DNA of 64,000 nucleotides, from the NCBI GenBank assembly GCA_037367355.1, contig CM074697.1, forward strand, positions 186,001-250,000. Direction: 5' to 3'. The DNA is from Neoscytalidium dimidiatum. Taxonomy: Eukaryota; Ascomycota; Dothideomycetes; Botryosphaeriales; Botryosphaeriaceae. How positions within the stretch are numbered: the first letter of the stretch is position 1; every line of letters starts with the position of its first letter. The position numbers were made by a program, and so were the translations under genes. Below, one piece after another: positions 1-9,524 of this stretch. Under the pieces are notes generated by a model. That model saw only the letters and a list, made by a program, of their open reading frames with translations, was not told where the DNA came from and ran no database searches.

Positions 1-630
1 AAGTTACGGCTGATGGGTTTGAGAGTCACACACATTGTCAGCACAAAGAAAGGCCCAATTGACTTCTTCGGGCTGAACAAGCGAACCACATCCACGGATA
101 CCGACCAGGAATCCGAGCGTTCGAAGAGTGTGGACAATGCCAAGGGTGAGAATGATGGTGAGTGGGAAGTCTGGCCTGAGGAGGAATTCGAAGAAGCGGC
201 TCGCCAAGAGCGCGAGGCCGAATTTGCGGAGACACTACGTCTTAGCCAGCAAGAATGCCAGGAGGCGCAACACCGAGCGGAGGATGATCAGCAACCTCAA
301 CGAGAGTCAGATTCAGCAGAAACTCACTGGGACTGCCCGATTTGCCTCAGGCCACAGCCAGCCAACGACCGTGCGTTCAACGACCACATTGACTTCTGCC
401 TGTCGAGAGATGCGATCAAGGAGACAGTCAAAGAAGCCAACGAGTCAGGGACGCCACCTCCACAGCCGCAGTCAGATACTGAGGCGCCTAAGCCCAGGGA
501 TGCATTTGGGATGATGGGAATGAAGGCAGGCCTAGCTGCAAATGGAAGCAAGAAGAAAAGAGGCAGGCCCCAGGGTGATGGACTAAATGCAGGGCAGAAG
601 GATGCGAGGAAGAAGCCATTCTTTGGATAA
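1..630 (+). CDS. DNA polymerase kappa (Y-family), C-terminal part, 5' cut by window edge
   Basis: The frame is open from base 1 (K-L-R-L-M-G-L-R-V-T), which matches the end of the little-finger domain of Y-family polymerases (the usual 'RLMGVRVS' strand). It then runs into an acidic linker and a C2HC zinc finger: CPIC, then about 14 residues, H, three residues, C. This is the Rad18-type ubiquitin-binding zinc finger (UBZ4) found in Pol kappa and Rad18. The tail holds an AT-hook-like KKKRGRP and ends in KKPFFG, which with an upstream Gln resembles a PCNA-interacting peptide. Family knowledge: Pol kappa (DinB) does translesion DNA synthesis in the nucleus and is recruited to ubiquitinated PCNA. 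The catalytic palm lies outside the window, so Pol eta cannot be fully excluded, but the linker and UBZ order favour Pol kappa. Confidence 0.85.
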   Translation, partial: KLRLMGLRVTHIVSTKKGPIDFFGLNKRTTSTDTDQESERSKSVDNAKGENDGEWEVWPEEEFEEAARQEREAEFAETLRLSQQECQEAQHRAEDDQQPQRESDSAETHWDCPICLRPQPANDRAFNDHIDFCLSRDAIKETVKEANESGTPPPQPQSDTEAPKPRDAFGMMGMKAGLAANGSKKKRGRPQGDGLNAGQKDARKKPFFG

Positions 631-1785
631 GATCATCTCAGCATAGGATCGGTGTTCGAGTCATGCATAATGGTAGCATTGGGGGTGGGCTATGGAGTAA
701 CATGGTCGAAAATGGTAAAAAAATTCTTAAGATAACACATTTGAGCAACCAATGACATGAGGACTGCGTTATACTGGTAGTTGACAGACGGCTGGAAAAA
801 GCCAAAGCTTGATCTAGATAAATTTATTACAATTATAGGACTTTTTTTGGGCCAGTGAAGTGGCTCCATGGTACAAAATGTTCTGCATCGCGGATGGGGT
901 CCAATCCACCATTCCATTACCGGTCGATGTACGTGCGTTTCCAGCCCAGCGTCCCACATCACTCCACCTCACCTGTCGCATCCCCCGCGCCTCCATTCCC
1001 CGCTGCTCCAGACCCACCCCGTCTCCACCTGCAGGGCAGAAAAAAAATTTCTGATCTCCAAGGTGCAAGGATTTTCTCCGCGTGTGGCACCCCGGTCTCG
1101 GTCACGAGACGGTGCGGCCATGCGGCTCACGCCACCCTCGCTGTCCACTCCTCTCGCTCTCGGCCCGTGCGGCAGGTTTCGGCGCGGTTCGGGACGAATC
1201 TGCGTTTGTTTACAGATTCTGTGGATCTCATGTCGGGGGTCGTTATTGGTGGTGGGATGTTTTGAAGTAGGAGAAGTGACGTAGTGAGGGGAGGCTCTTC
1301 TTCGTGCTAGAAACGTTGTTTGAAAGAGTTGATGATCTAGAGATATTTTATTAGCCGACGGAAGAGCTGAGAACTCTGAATGGCTTGTTTGAGTCGTGTC
1401 ATGCGATCAATGCAATGCATAATTGAAGCACTTATCTGAAGTGCAGGTAGTCGTCCGGATATATATGTTTGACATACTTTATAGCATTGACGTCTAGACG
1501 ACTGCTTTTGCTGCTCATGAGTCATGGCGAAACGTACCTTTCTGTAGAAGTGCAATGGCTCCTTCGTAATTGACTGGACGAGATCTCTTATAGATTTTGC
1601 CACAATTCTGCGAGGCCACATGAAGATAGAGAGATGAAGTTATTTTGCAGGCACGGATGTCAATATATATGGAGAATAGTAGCATCTCATTGAATGTGTC
1701 CATTTCCCATACAGCTGTAACTTAATCTAACACAGCATAAGCTCTCAAGCTTAACATGCATACTTCTTTACCTTTTCTTGTTCTC
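631..1785. other. Intergenic, tail-to-tail between Pol kappa and GH3 genes
   Basis: No supported gene. The two neighbours converge here. A pyrimidine-rich GC-rich patch at about 900-1200 gives overlapping short open frames on both strands that resemble no family. One copy of the dispersed hairpin element lies at 1443-1516. Confidence 0.6.
1443..1516 (+). repeat. Dispersed imperfect-palindrome element, copy 1
   Basis: Left arm AGTCGTCCGGA (1449-1459) and right arm TCTAGACGACT (1493-1503) are inverted complements with two mismatches, around a loop of about 33 nt. The right arm is followed by GACTGCTTTTGCTGC, a tail shared by the other copies at 5702, 7503 and 52733. Found by eye; exact ends are uncertain. 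Confidence 0.6.
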
Positions 1786-4648
1786 CTAGATTGTCAAACT
1801 ACTCTCCAACCTCAGATCTCTGGAACTCGCAGCAACCGCGATGCCGAAATCACCGCTCGGCAAAACCCACCGCTGCTGCTCGACATTCCAGTAGCTTGCA
1901 TCCTTCTTCCTGAGCACAAACTCAACTGTCCCACTCGCGCCAGCCTCTAGGCTGATCTTCTCGAATCCACGTAGCTGCCGAGAAGGAGCATCGATTCCGG
2001 TCGGCAGCGAGAGATACAGCTGCGCAACCTCGGCGCCAGCAACCTCCCCTGAGTTGGCAATCGTAGCAGTGACGGTAGCGATCGGCGCGTACAAATCCGT
2101 CGCCGCGGTACCATTGCTCACCGTCTTCGTAACAACAATATCAGAGTATGTGAAGTTCGTGTACGCTACAACATGATCGATCAGTGACACCATCCACGAC
2201 CGAAGGGATGAGGGGAACCAGCAAAGTCGAGAAGTTTAAAAAAAAAAAAAAAAAAAAAACTTACACAACCCAAACCCAAACTCGAACCGCGGCTCGATGC
2301 CGGCCTTGTCGAAGTGCCTGTAATCGACGTACAGGCCCTCGTCGAACTCATCATCGACGTCCGGCCCCACCAGCGCGGTCCCGTAGTCGGCCGCGGCCTT
2401 CGCGATCGTGAACGGCAGCTTCCCGCTCGGGCTGACGTCGCCGTACAGCACGTCCGCCAGCGCGTTGCCCTGCTCCTGGCCGCCCAGCCCGGCCCACACG
2501 ACCGCGACGACGTTGTCGTGGCCCAGGACGCTCTCGAGCACGACGGGGCCGACCGCGTGCGCGACCACGACGACGGGCCTGCCGGCCGCGGCGCCGGCCA
2601 CCGCGGCGACCAGCCCGTTGCCGTCGTGCCACGGGTCCAGCGTCCGCCGGTCGCCCATGTTGTTCTCGACCGTCAGGTACTCCTCGCCGCTGTTCGACGT
2701 GATGAAGACGATGGCCGTGGCGCCCGCCGCCGCCGCGCTGGCGCCCGCCGCCTGGTCGTCCGTCGGGGAGGCGACGATGGTCGTGCCCGCGGCTTCGGCG
2801 CGCGCGCGGATGGCGTCGAGGGGCGCGATGAGGTACTGGGATCCTGCGGTCAGCTCTTCTGTGGGGGGACATAAAAAAAAGGGGAGGGAAAAATGCGCGG
2901 GGATGATGTGTGAGTGAACGTGCGTTTGGATCTCACTTACGGGGAACTCGTTCGCGCCCGACCCCCAGCCCACCGCCAGCGTGCCGTTGGTGCACGCGCG
3001 GTCGGAGCAGGCGTTGGGGCCCGCGGGGTTCACGCGCGCGTCGTCGCCGATGATTGCCAGGCTCTCGGGCGTCTTGAGCGGCAGCGTGCCGTTCTCGTTC
3101 TTCAGCAGCACGATGCCGTCGCGCGCGACGGCGCGCGCGATCTCGTTGTGCTGCGTCTGCGGTGCGGCGTAGCCGCCCTTGTCGCCGTCGGCCCAGGAGT
3201 TGAACTGCACCGCCGGGAACGCGGCGTCGTCCTGGCCGACGGCGTACCAGGCGGCGAGGATGCGGAGGGCCATGTCGTCGAGGCGCTCCTGCGGGACTTC
3301 ACCGGCCTCGACGGCTGTCGTGAGGTTGGCGCCCCAGAAGAGGGACTCGGGCGTCTTGTTGTAGTCGGTGCCGGGCATGGACATGTCAAGACCGCGGTTG
3401 GCGCTCTCGACGGTCGTGTGGTGCGCGCCCCAGTCAGTCATGATGAAGCCCTTGTAGTCGAGCTCGTCCTTGAGGAGGCCGTTCAGGATCTTGTCGTTCT
3501 CGCAGGCCCAGGTGCCGTTGACTTTGTTCTTCACGTGGCACATTATTTAGTACATCTCCGATCCTGAAACGACTTGAAGTAGGAAGTGCTTACGTAGGAG
3601 CACATGAAAGAAGTGACTCCAGCCTTCACTGCATCCGCAAACGGCCAAAGGTACAGCTCATGCGTAGTCCGGTCATCAGCGTTGGCGGAGATGGTCGTTC
3701 TGTTCAACTCTTGCTCGTTCAGGAGGTAGTGCTTAGCGCACGCCTGCACGCCGCCTTCCTGCATGCCAACGATCGTTTCGAACATGGCGATTCCGGCCAG
3801 ATACGGATCTGGGGAGAAGCCTTCCCAGTTCCTTCCGGCTTCCGGGATCTGCGACTCCTTGTCAGCATGGTTCGAGAAATGGATGACATAGCTGTGCCCA
3901 TTTCCATAGCAAATCTCTGAAAATCCGTCGTCTGGATGGTAGTGTCACGGTTTTCTGTGACACGCACAGAGAAATCACTTCTGCATCACTTCGCGAAAAG
4001 GAAAAGAAAATGAAATATTCTCCAGAGTACACCAAATTTCCGGCCCGGAGAGAAAGATACAAAAATCGTGGAGAAACAGAGTAGAGCCGAACAGAAGAAA
4101 TGGCACTCACCTTCCCCAACGCCCCCGACACGGGACCCAGCTGCACATTAACACCCAGCCCCTTCGCCTCCTTGCCGAGCGCCAGGCCCCTCTGGTAAAT
4201 CAGTTCGCGATCCCACGTCGCGGCGGCCTGGATGCCGGCGGGGAAAGCGCTGACGTTGGCCGCATACCGCACGCCCAGCGGGCCGTCCTGCAGACACAGC
4301 GACGGGTACCCGATCTTGGGCACTGGATAGGTGTTGCCGACGCAGGGGCCGAGCCCCCAGCCGACGCCCGTCACGATGCCGACCTTCTCGGTCGTGTTGA
4401 GCTGCGCGAGGGCGGCGTTGGCTTTGGCGTAGGCCGCGGTCCAGTCGACGGTGGGGGTGTGGGTTGCTGGTGGGATGTTTGTCAGCGGGCGTGCTGTGTT
4501 GGGACTTCTGGTCCTATGCTTCTGTTTCTTGTCGCCGTTTCTTTAAAAGCGGGAGCGTGTGACGAAAAAGAAAGGACTATTTACTCTGTGCGCTGCTCAG
4601 CGTGGTGGCACCGGCGGCGACCACGGCGATGGTGAAAGGACCTCTCAT
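1786..4648 (-). CDS. Secreted GH3 beta-glucosidase, six exons
   Basis: Model: 4648-4585, 4493-4111, 3848-3594, 3528-2937, 2858-2265, 2165-1786, giving 755 aa with every junction in phase. Exon 1 encodes a signal peptide ([10 protein letters not shown], then a small-residue stretch ending SSAQ). The GH3 N-terminal barrel follows, with conserved [21 protein letters not shown] and the nucleophile motif GFIMTDWG (Asp about 266). The C-terminal sandwich ([29 protein letters not shown]) and fibronectin-III-like end ([17 protein letters not shown]) are intact. Family knowledge: hydrolyses terminal beta-D-glucosyl residues of cellobiose and related glycans outside the cell. Splicing is needed to restore GFGLSYTNF and CSYNKVNGTW across exon boundaries, which supports the model. 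The second intron is long (262 nt), and the last intron begins with a 22-nt T run. Confidence 0.93.
2238..2259 (+). repeat. 22-nt A tract inside GH3 intron 5
   Basis: An uninterrupted run of 22 A on the plus strand. On the sense (minus) strand it is a T run starting 4 nt after the GT of the intron 5 donor. Confidence 0.95.
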
Positions 4649-5996
4649 TTTGGCTTCTTAAAGGAGGGGGAAGCGCAATGGAGGAATGGACTTTTTGCTG
4701 CGAAGCATGCCGGCCTCGTTGTAGGAGCGAGGCGTTATTTTATACAGAGTTTGGTTGCGGCTCCATGCGAGCGAGTCGAACTCTATTTTCCTTATTTCGG
4801 GCAGCATGGTGCAGGGGTGTCGTGCTCCGGACTGAATGTAGTAGACGTTGTGGAGCCGGTCAAGTCATTGCCGCATGATTGTGGAGACACTCGGACTGCG
4901 GGGGGCCAACACTTTTACGAGTCGAGAGCAGTGACGCGTGAAGGGGGAGTGGGCGCGCGCAGGAAACGCCAAGGAAAAGGGGATGATATCAGGACCTACA
5001 AGCGGCCTGGGCAAGCAAACGGCGCGTCGCATTTATTGGTGGATGAATCGCATCGGACCGCCATGCTCCGCTATGGTGCTGTCGTTCGGTGCGCAGAGGA
5101 GAGAAACGAGAAACAAGCGCGCACCAGGGGCACTGATTAGCCGGATGATCCGGGCGTGCTGGAGCTTAAACATCCAATTTCCCGCCTGGCCGTAAAACAT
5201 GCTTCTCGGAAGCTGAATTCGGTAACACTTCCAGGAAAGGAAGCGGACGAAGTCAAAGTGCCGCCCGGCTTCTGCCAGATGTTCTAGCTTTTTTTTTTTT
5301 TTAATCATCGACCTCCGGACCAAACTCAACATTCCATAATTAACCGAACATGTGGGACCGCTCGGGTACCACTTGTGAAAGCTCGTAGTGATTGCTAGGG
5401 CAAAGCATGAATCTTTTCTGCGCCCTTACCGCTGCGAATATTACTACTCTTATCAAGATAATTATATCCTGGGTATGACGATGCTCCGAGACCCGCTCAT
5501 GCAATGAGAACTAAGCCTTTGAGTGATTTCATCGGCGATGTAGTTACGACAATCCAAGGTAGAAACGGAGAATGAGTTGATCGGGAAAGGATTAAATGGC
5601 TCAATCGAATAATCAGCTGAGGTCTAACACTCCTGCATGGGTAGCTGATGGAGTCGTGCGGTCGTAAATGTCATGATCAGTAACACTCATGCATGAGCAG
5701 TCGAAGCAGTCGTCCGGACGTAGGGTTACCTGCGGGTTTATGACATTTGCGTCCAGACGAGTGCTTCAACTGCCAACACATACTTCTTAATTTGGCTTAA
5801 TGTCGCTAGAGAATGCTTCCCGCATGATGCAATATGCATATCTCAGCCTACACCGCTTTTTTGGTTTGGTGCTGGACCCTCATCTGGCTTACTTCATCAG
5901 GTGATTGTGCAGCTTCGTATTAGTACAAAGATGAAATGGTGTGTGGGGGTTCAACTCCGTGAAAACATATCTATCAATTGTCGACGACAGGTGATT
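4649..5996. other. Intergenic: GH3 promoter side and hairpin elements
   Basis: Upstream of the GH3 gene and downstream of RNase H gene A. No supported coding sequence; open frames at 4559-5332 overlap on both strands and match nothing I recognise. A 12-T run lies at about 5288-5301. A partial hairpin-element copy (GTAGCTGATGGAGTCGTGCG, 5641-5660) sits just before a complete copy at 5702-5772. Confidence 0.6.
5702..5772 (+). repeat. Dispersed imperfect-palindrome element, copy 2 (best preserved)
   Basis: Left arm GAAGCAGTCGTCCGGACG (5703-5720) pairs with right arm CGTCCAGACGAGTGCTTC (5750-5767): 18 bp with two mismatches and a loop of about 29 nt. The right tail (GAGTGCTTCAACTGCC) corresponds to the tails of the other copies. 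It lies about 225 bp beyond the stop codon of RNase H gene A. Confidence 0.7.
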
Positions 5997-7103
5997 CTAC
6001 TCGTCATAGCTTAAGAATACAGCACTACCATCTCCGTCCTCTTCATCCCTGGATGTCCTCCTCTTCTTTACTGGAGGACCGTTGTCCTCCTCCTCCCCGC
6101 TCTCCATGTCCAGCATCCTCTTCAACCGGGCTAGCCTACGCTCCGCCTGCCTCTGTAGCCTTGCCTCTCTGTTCTGCCTCTGCTGCTCCTGTGTCGGCGG
6201 TGGCAGCAGCTTGAAAAGGTGTGGCCAAAGGATGTCTGGCCTGTGTGCCGTGGCCACTCGATCAGCAATCTCGTTGCCCAGAATGTTCTCGTGAGCAGGC
6301 ACCCAGTGGTATTCGGTGCGGACGCCAAGAATTGCTAATTCTGCATCGTACCGAAGGAAATCCTCGAGGTATTCCAGATTCACATTCGTCCAAGTGCCCG
6401 CCTCGATGCTCGGGGCCTGCCTGCGCAGTCCATCGAAGTCCTGCATGACCAAGGCGGTATGGATCTTTAGGAAAGGGCATGTGTGGATTAGTTTGAGGGC
6501 CTCTTTGAGAGCTTCGGCGGTCGCGCGGATCTCTGCGTCCGTGTTGGACCGACATGTGAGCAGCGGGAAGCCAAGTTCTATCCATTTTCCAGGAATATCG
6601 AGGTCCTGATATGCCACTGACGCGCTGCAGAAGCGGTCATTCGAGTCATTGATGATTCCAGATGCGGACCCATCAGGCCAGAGAATCAGTGTGCCGTTGA
6701 AGTCTTGGGCTCTGCTCATATTGCAGCCGAGTTTCTTGGCATTGTTCCTTCCGTGTAAGACAAACTTGCCCTGTATCTTTCCCAGAGGTGGAAGTGGTAC
6801 GCGTGCCAGGTGGGTCTCGAGCTGAATTGATGCGTACTTGGATTTCATCGCTGGCGACGGAGGCGGACCTGGAGGGACACGTGGTGGCGGAGGACCATGC
6901 TGTGACGATATGGATGGTGGCGCAGAATGAGACCTATGACGCACCCTAGCAATCAGTGGTGGCGTCAGTTCAGGTGTTGAAGATCGTGGCAGGCCTAAAA
7001 GCTGTGTCGAGGTTGCGGATGGCGGCATGCTTGAGGATCTCTGCCATGGTGCGCTGTTACTCACAATAGAGGTGCCATCCGCCGCCATTGTGTAGAGGCT
7101 CAT
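5997..7103 (-). CDS. Stand-alone RNase H-like protein A
   Basis: Single exon, 368 aa. Residues 1-100 are low-complexity and Pro/Ser-rich (several PPPP runs). Residues 101-113 carry RVPLPPLGKIQGK, a motif shared with gene E. The RNase H fold covers about 135-285: Asp144 in LWPDGSASG, Glu191 in TDAEIRATAEAL, Asp222 or 224 in VMQDFDG, and YHWVPAHENILGNEIAD with His and Asp281. The full D-E-D-D set plus the catalytic His region is therefore present. The C-terminus is basic and acidic, with a likely nuclear signal (PPVKKRRTSRDEE). Family knowledge: RNase HI enzymes cut RNA in RNA:DNA hybrids with two metal ions. There is no hybrid-binding domain and no reverse transcriptase nearby, so a LINE origin followed by domestication is an inference. 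Hairpin elements lie on both sides. Confidence 0.85.
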   Translation of the reverse strand: MSLYTMAADGTSIVSNSAPWQRSSSMPPSATSTQLLGLPRSSTPELTPPLIARVRHRSHSAPPSISSQHGPPPPRVPPGPPPSPAMKSKYASIQLETHLARVPLPPLGKIQGKFVLHGRNNAKKLGCNMSRAQDFNGTLILWPDGSASGIINDSNDRFCSASVAYQDLDIPGKWIELGFPLLTCRSNTDAEIRATAEALKEALKLIHTCPFLKIHTALVMQDFDGLRRQAPSIEAGTWTNVNLEYLEDFLRYDAELAILGVRTEYHWVPAHENILGNEIADRVATAHRPDILWPHLFKLLPPPTQEQQRQNREARLQRQAERRLARLKRMLDMESGEEEDNGPPVKKRRTSRDEEDGDGSAVFLSYDE

Positions 7104-8638
7104 GGTGCGTTGTCAAGAAATCCAACTGTAGGTGAGGCTGGAGTAATGGCGGTACGGAGGAAAGTTACTGAGCGACCCCAGGATTATGTGCGAACCACCG
7201 CCGCCTACCTGACGCTAGGCGAAGCATTCACTGAAGGACAGAAATCTTCCAGATAAAGGTGGAGTAAACCCTACTGCCACAGAGAGCGGCATATTGGTCT
7301 CTCTTACAAGGAATGTAGTATTCTGTAGATGCGACGCCGCTTATGAAACTAAAGTGGTAGACATGTTTACAATTACTACCTGAGAGTAAACCACCGTAGC
7401 TGACATGTGTGCAGCTCGTTATGTGGTGTTTGATCGACGTATAAAATTTACAAGGTCAACTGTAAAAGATATTGCTATATCCCGGCTATCTTGCGGGTAG
7501 TGAAAACAATCGTCTGGGCGTTAAATAAAAAATTCTCGGATACTATTTACGTCGGGGCGACTGCTTTTGATCCTGCTCCAGGCCGGCCGAGTACTACTGG
7601 GGACTGAAGGATGCTTCTACCATTCGTTGTGTTAGCACTGAGATGTTGGCGCTTGTCTAGGCTCATAGCTTTCGCGCATACTCAGCCCTAATGTTGATAA
7701 TTCTGGCACTTGACTGCGTGCCTTAGAAATAAGGGATCGAGGTTTCTGTGACGCGCTAAAGGTTCCATGTTCGAGTCACGCTTGGGTTACAATCTAGAAT
7801 AGTTCATCATGCCTTGAGAACGAGAAGCTTATAAACACAGGCTGTTGATATATTCGAGTAGAGCATTAAACAACAAGATATTAGGAGAAAGAGCGAAAAG
7901 GAAAAAAAAAAGAAACCCCGAACCGCTCCGGAGAGGGCGCTGCCAGGACGCACGAGCGCTTTATGAGCGCGGTGCTCCCTCGACCCGAAGGGAAGGAGCC
8001 TGCCGGAGGGGAGGGGTTTTGTGTGACCGACCAACTCGGCCACACGGCCATTTTTGACCTTGAGAATAGTATGCACTTTGGAAAATTATATACCCACAAA
8101 CCCGAGCCCATTGCGCACACCTTCGTCAGCTCCGAACAGGATCTTTATGCCGCAATCTAGCTCTAAGGTAGCCAGATACTTCTTCGGACTACTCTAAAGC
8201 TTCATGCGCATCACCGAAGGAAGATGCGTCACTTTGTCACTGCAAAGTACAGAAGACCGCCGCATTTAATACTTTGGATCTATCCGAAGCTCATGTATAT
8301 CGGGCCTCCCGTTTACACACTTTGATGAGTAGAGAGTCCAGTGCTACACGTACCGGAGGCGGACGGGCTCAACACGCAGAATGATATAGACAAGGCTTCG
8401 AGCGGTATGGAGAGTCATCCAGACATGCATGTCACAGCGAAAATTGCGAATGCTTCATTTCCGGGCAGCTGTTTCAATCCCTCCACAGCGAGAGGCAACC
8501 TCCCACACAGAGAAAAAAAAAATAAAAATCCCCGTTCAATCGTCCTCCCAACCGATGGCCGCCCCAACCCGACGCTCCTCGTCCAACTCCCCACCAACAA
8601 TCCCTCACACAAAAACAACAACAAGAAGAGAGCCACCC
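7104..8638. other. Intergenic between RNase H gene A and DUF952 gene
   Basis: No supported gene. Holds hairpin-element copy 3 at 7503-7578. The short frames at 7807-8160 overlap on both strands and look non-coding. Position 8590-8640 is a Pro/Thr-codon-like CA-rich stretch without family signal. Confidence 0.55.
7503..7578 (+). repeat. Dispersed imperfect-palindrome element, copy 3 (degenerate)
   Basis: Left arm CAATCGTCTGGGCGTTAAA and right arm TTTACGTCGGGGCGACTG, followed by the shared tail GACTGCTTTTGATCCTGC. Only about 8 of 12 core pairs hold, and differences from copy 2 are mostly transitions. Lies about 400 bp upstream of the start of RNase H gene A. Confidence 0.45.
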
Positions 8639-9001
8639 CTACTTCCCCTTCCCCTCCTCCACCAACCTCTCGAACAACCCCTCATCCACACCCTCCCACT
8701 CCCTCTTCACCGCCGCCAGCGGAATCGTCCCGTACACGTGCGGAAACAGCTGGCCGCCGCGGCTCGCCTCCCACTTGACGGAGCCGCCCAGCTGCCGGAG
8801 GTCGACCTCGGCGACGACGAGGCCGTCGTGCTTGCCGGCGAAGAAGAGGCGGTAGGTGTCGCCGGCGGTGGCGGCGGACGACAGGTGGATGTAGCCGTCG
8901 GTCAGGTCGATGGAGGCGCCGGCGAAGGTGCCGGCGCGGCGCCACGCCGCCCACTGGTCGGCGGTGAGGATCTTGTAGGCGACGGTGGGGTGGGCCGTCA
9001 T
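8639..9001 (-). CDS. DUF952 family protein
   Basis: 120 aa, single exon. It has the DUF952 signature in order: VAYKILTADQWAAW at the N-terminus, LTDGYIHLSSAATAGDTY (compare the family's 'DGFIHLS'), LFFAGKHDGLVVAEVDL, then VKWEASRGGQLFPHVYGTI and a short C-terminal helix. Length equals the usual bacterial and fungal members (about 110-120 aa). The biochemical function of DUF952 is not established; the fold resembles an ADP-ribosyltransferase-like barrel in some annotations, but I cannot support activity from sequence. The 3' end lies in a C-rich, low-complexity stretch; upstream DNA has two poly-T runs (9031-9041, 9090-9106). Confidence 0.88.
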   Translation of the reverse strand: MTAHPTVAYKILTADQWAAWRRAGTFAGASIDLTDGYIHLSSAATAGDTYRLFFAGKHDGLVVAEVDLRQLGGSVKWEASRGGQLFPHVYGTIPLAAVKREWEGVDEGLFERLVEEGKGK

Positions 9002-9524
9002 GATGGATAGGTCGGTGGTGATGAGGCCTTATTTTTTTTTTTCGATTTTGGGTTGTGGTGTTTTGGTTGAAGGTTCGGGGATCGGCGACTTTTTTTTTTT
9101 TTTTTTGGTGGTGGTGGTGGTGGTGATGGCGGGGTTGCGCGCGTCGCGCAAGCGGGGCCGGGGAAGACGCGTTGTGGGACGTTGGAGGGCAGTTGCGCTG
9201 ATTGGCTGAAAGACCGTCGTGGGACTATGGAGCGACGTCGCTCGCTTGAGAGGCTCTCGGTGTTCTTTCTAAAGGAAATGGTACGGATTGCATGACAGCT
9301 GCAATGAGGTTTTCTGAAGAGACTCGGAGTCCCAGCTATCGCAGGGTGGCGTAGACAAGCGCCGCACCCTTTCAAGACGTCACTCGAATACTGAATCGCA
9401 ATCATGATGTGAAGTCTTGCAGGTTAAACTAGAAATCTAACACGGCGGGTATACCGGAACTCTATAAGCATCCTCCACGAACTTCACTCTCGTGAACACT
9501 CCCTCGTTAAAGCCGCGGCCACCC
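9002..9524. other. Intergenic with poly-T and GGT tracts
   Basis: Upstream of the DUF952 gene. It contains a 10-T run, a 17-T run and a (GGT)n/(GTG)n patch at 9107-9124. These are low-complexity; no gene is supported. Confidence 0.6.

Noticed and set aside
2314..3567. Long plus-strand frames (186 and 217 aa) opposite the GH3 gene
   Set aside because: Antisense shadows of a conserved enzyme; composition is Arg/Val/Ala-skewed and unmatched.
7755..7790. GTTCGAGTCA words at 7769 and 650 resembling a tRNA T-loop
   Set aside because: No matching A box or cloverleaf around either one.
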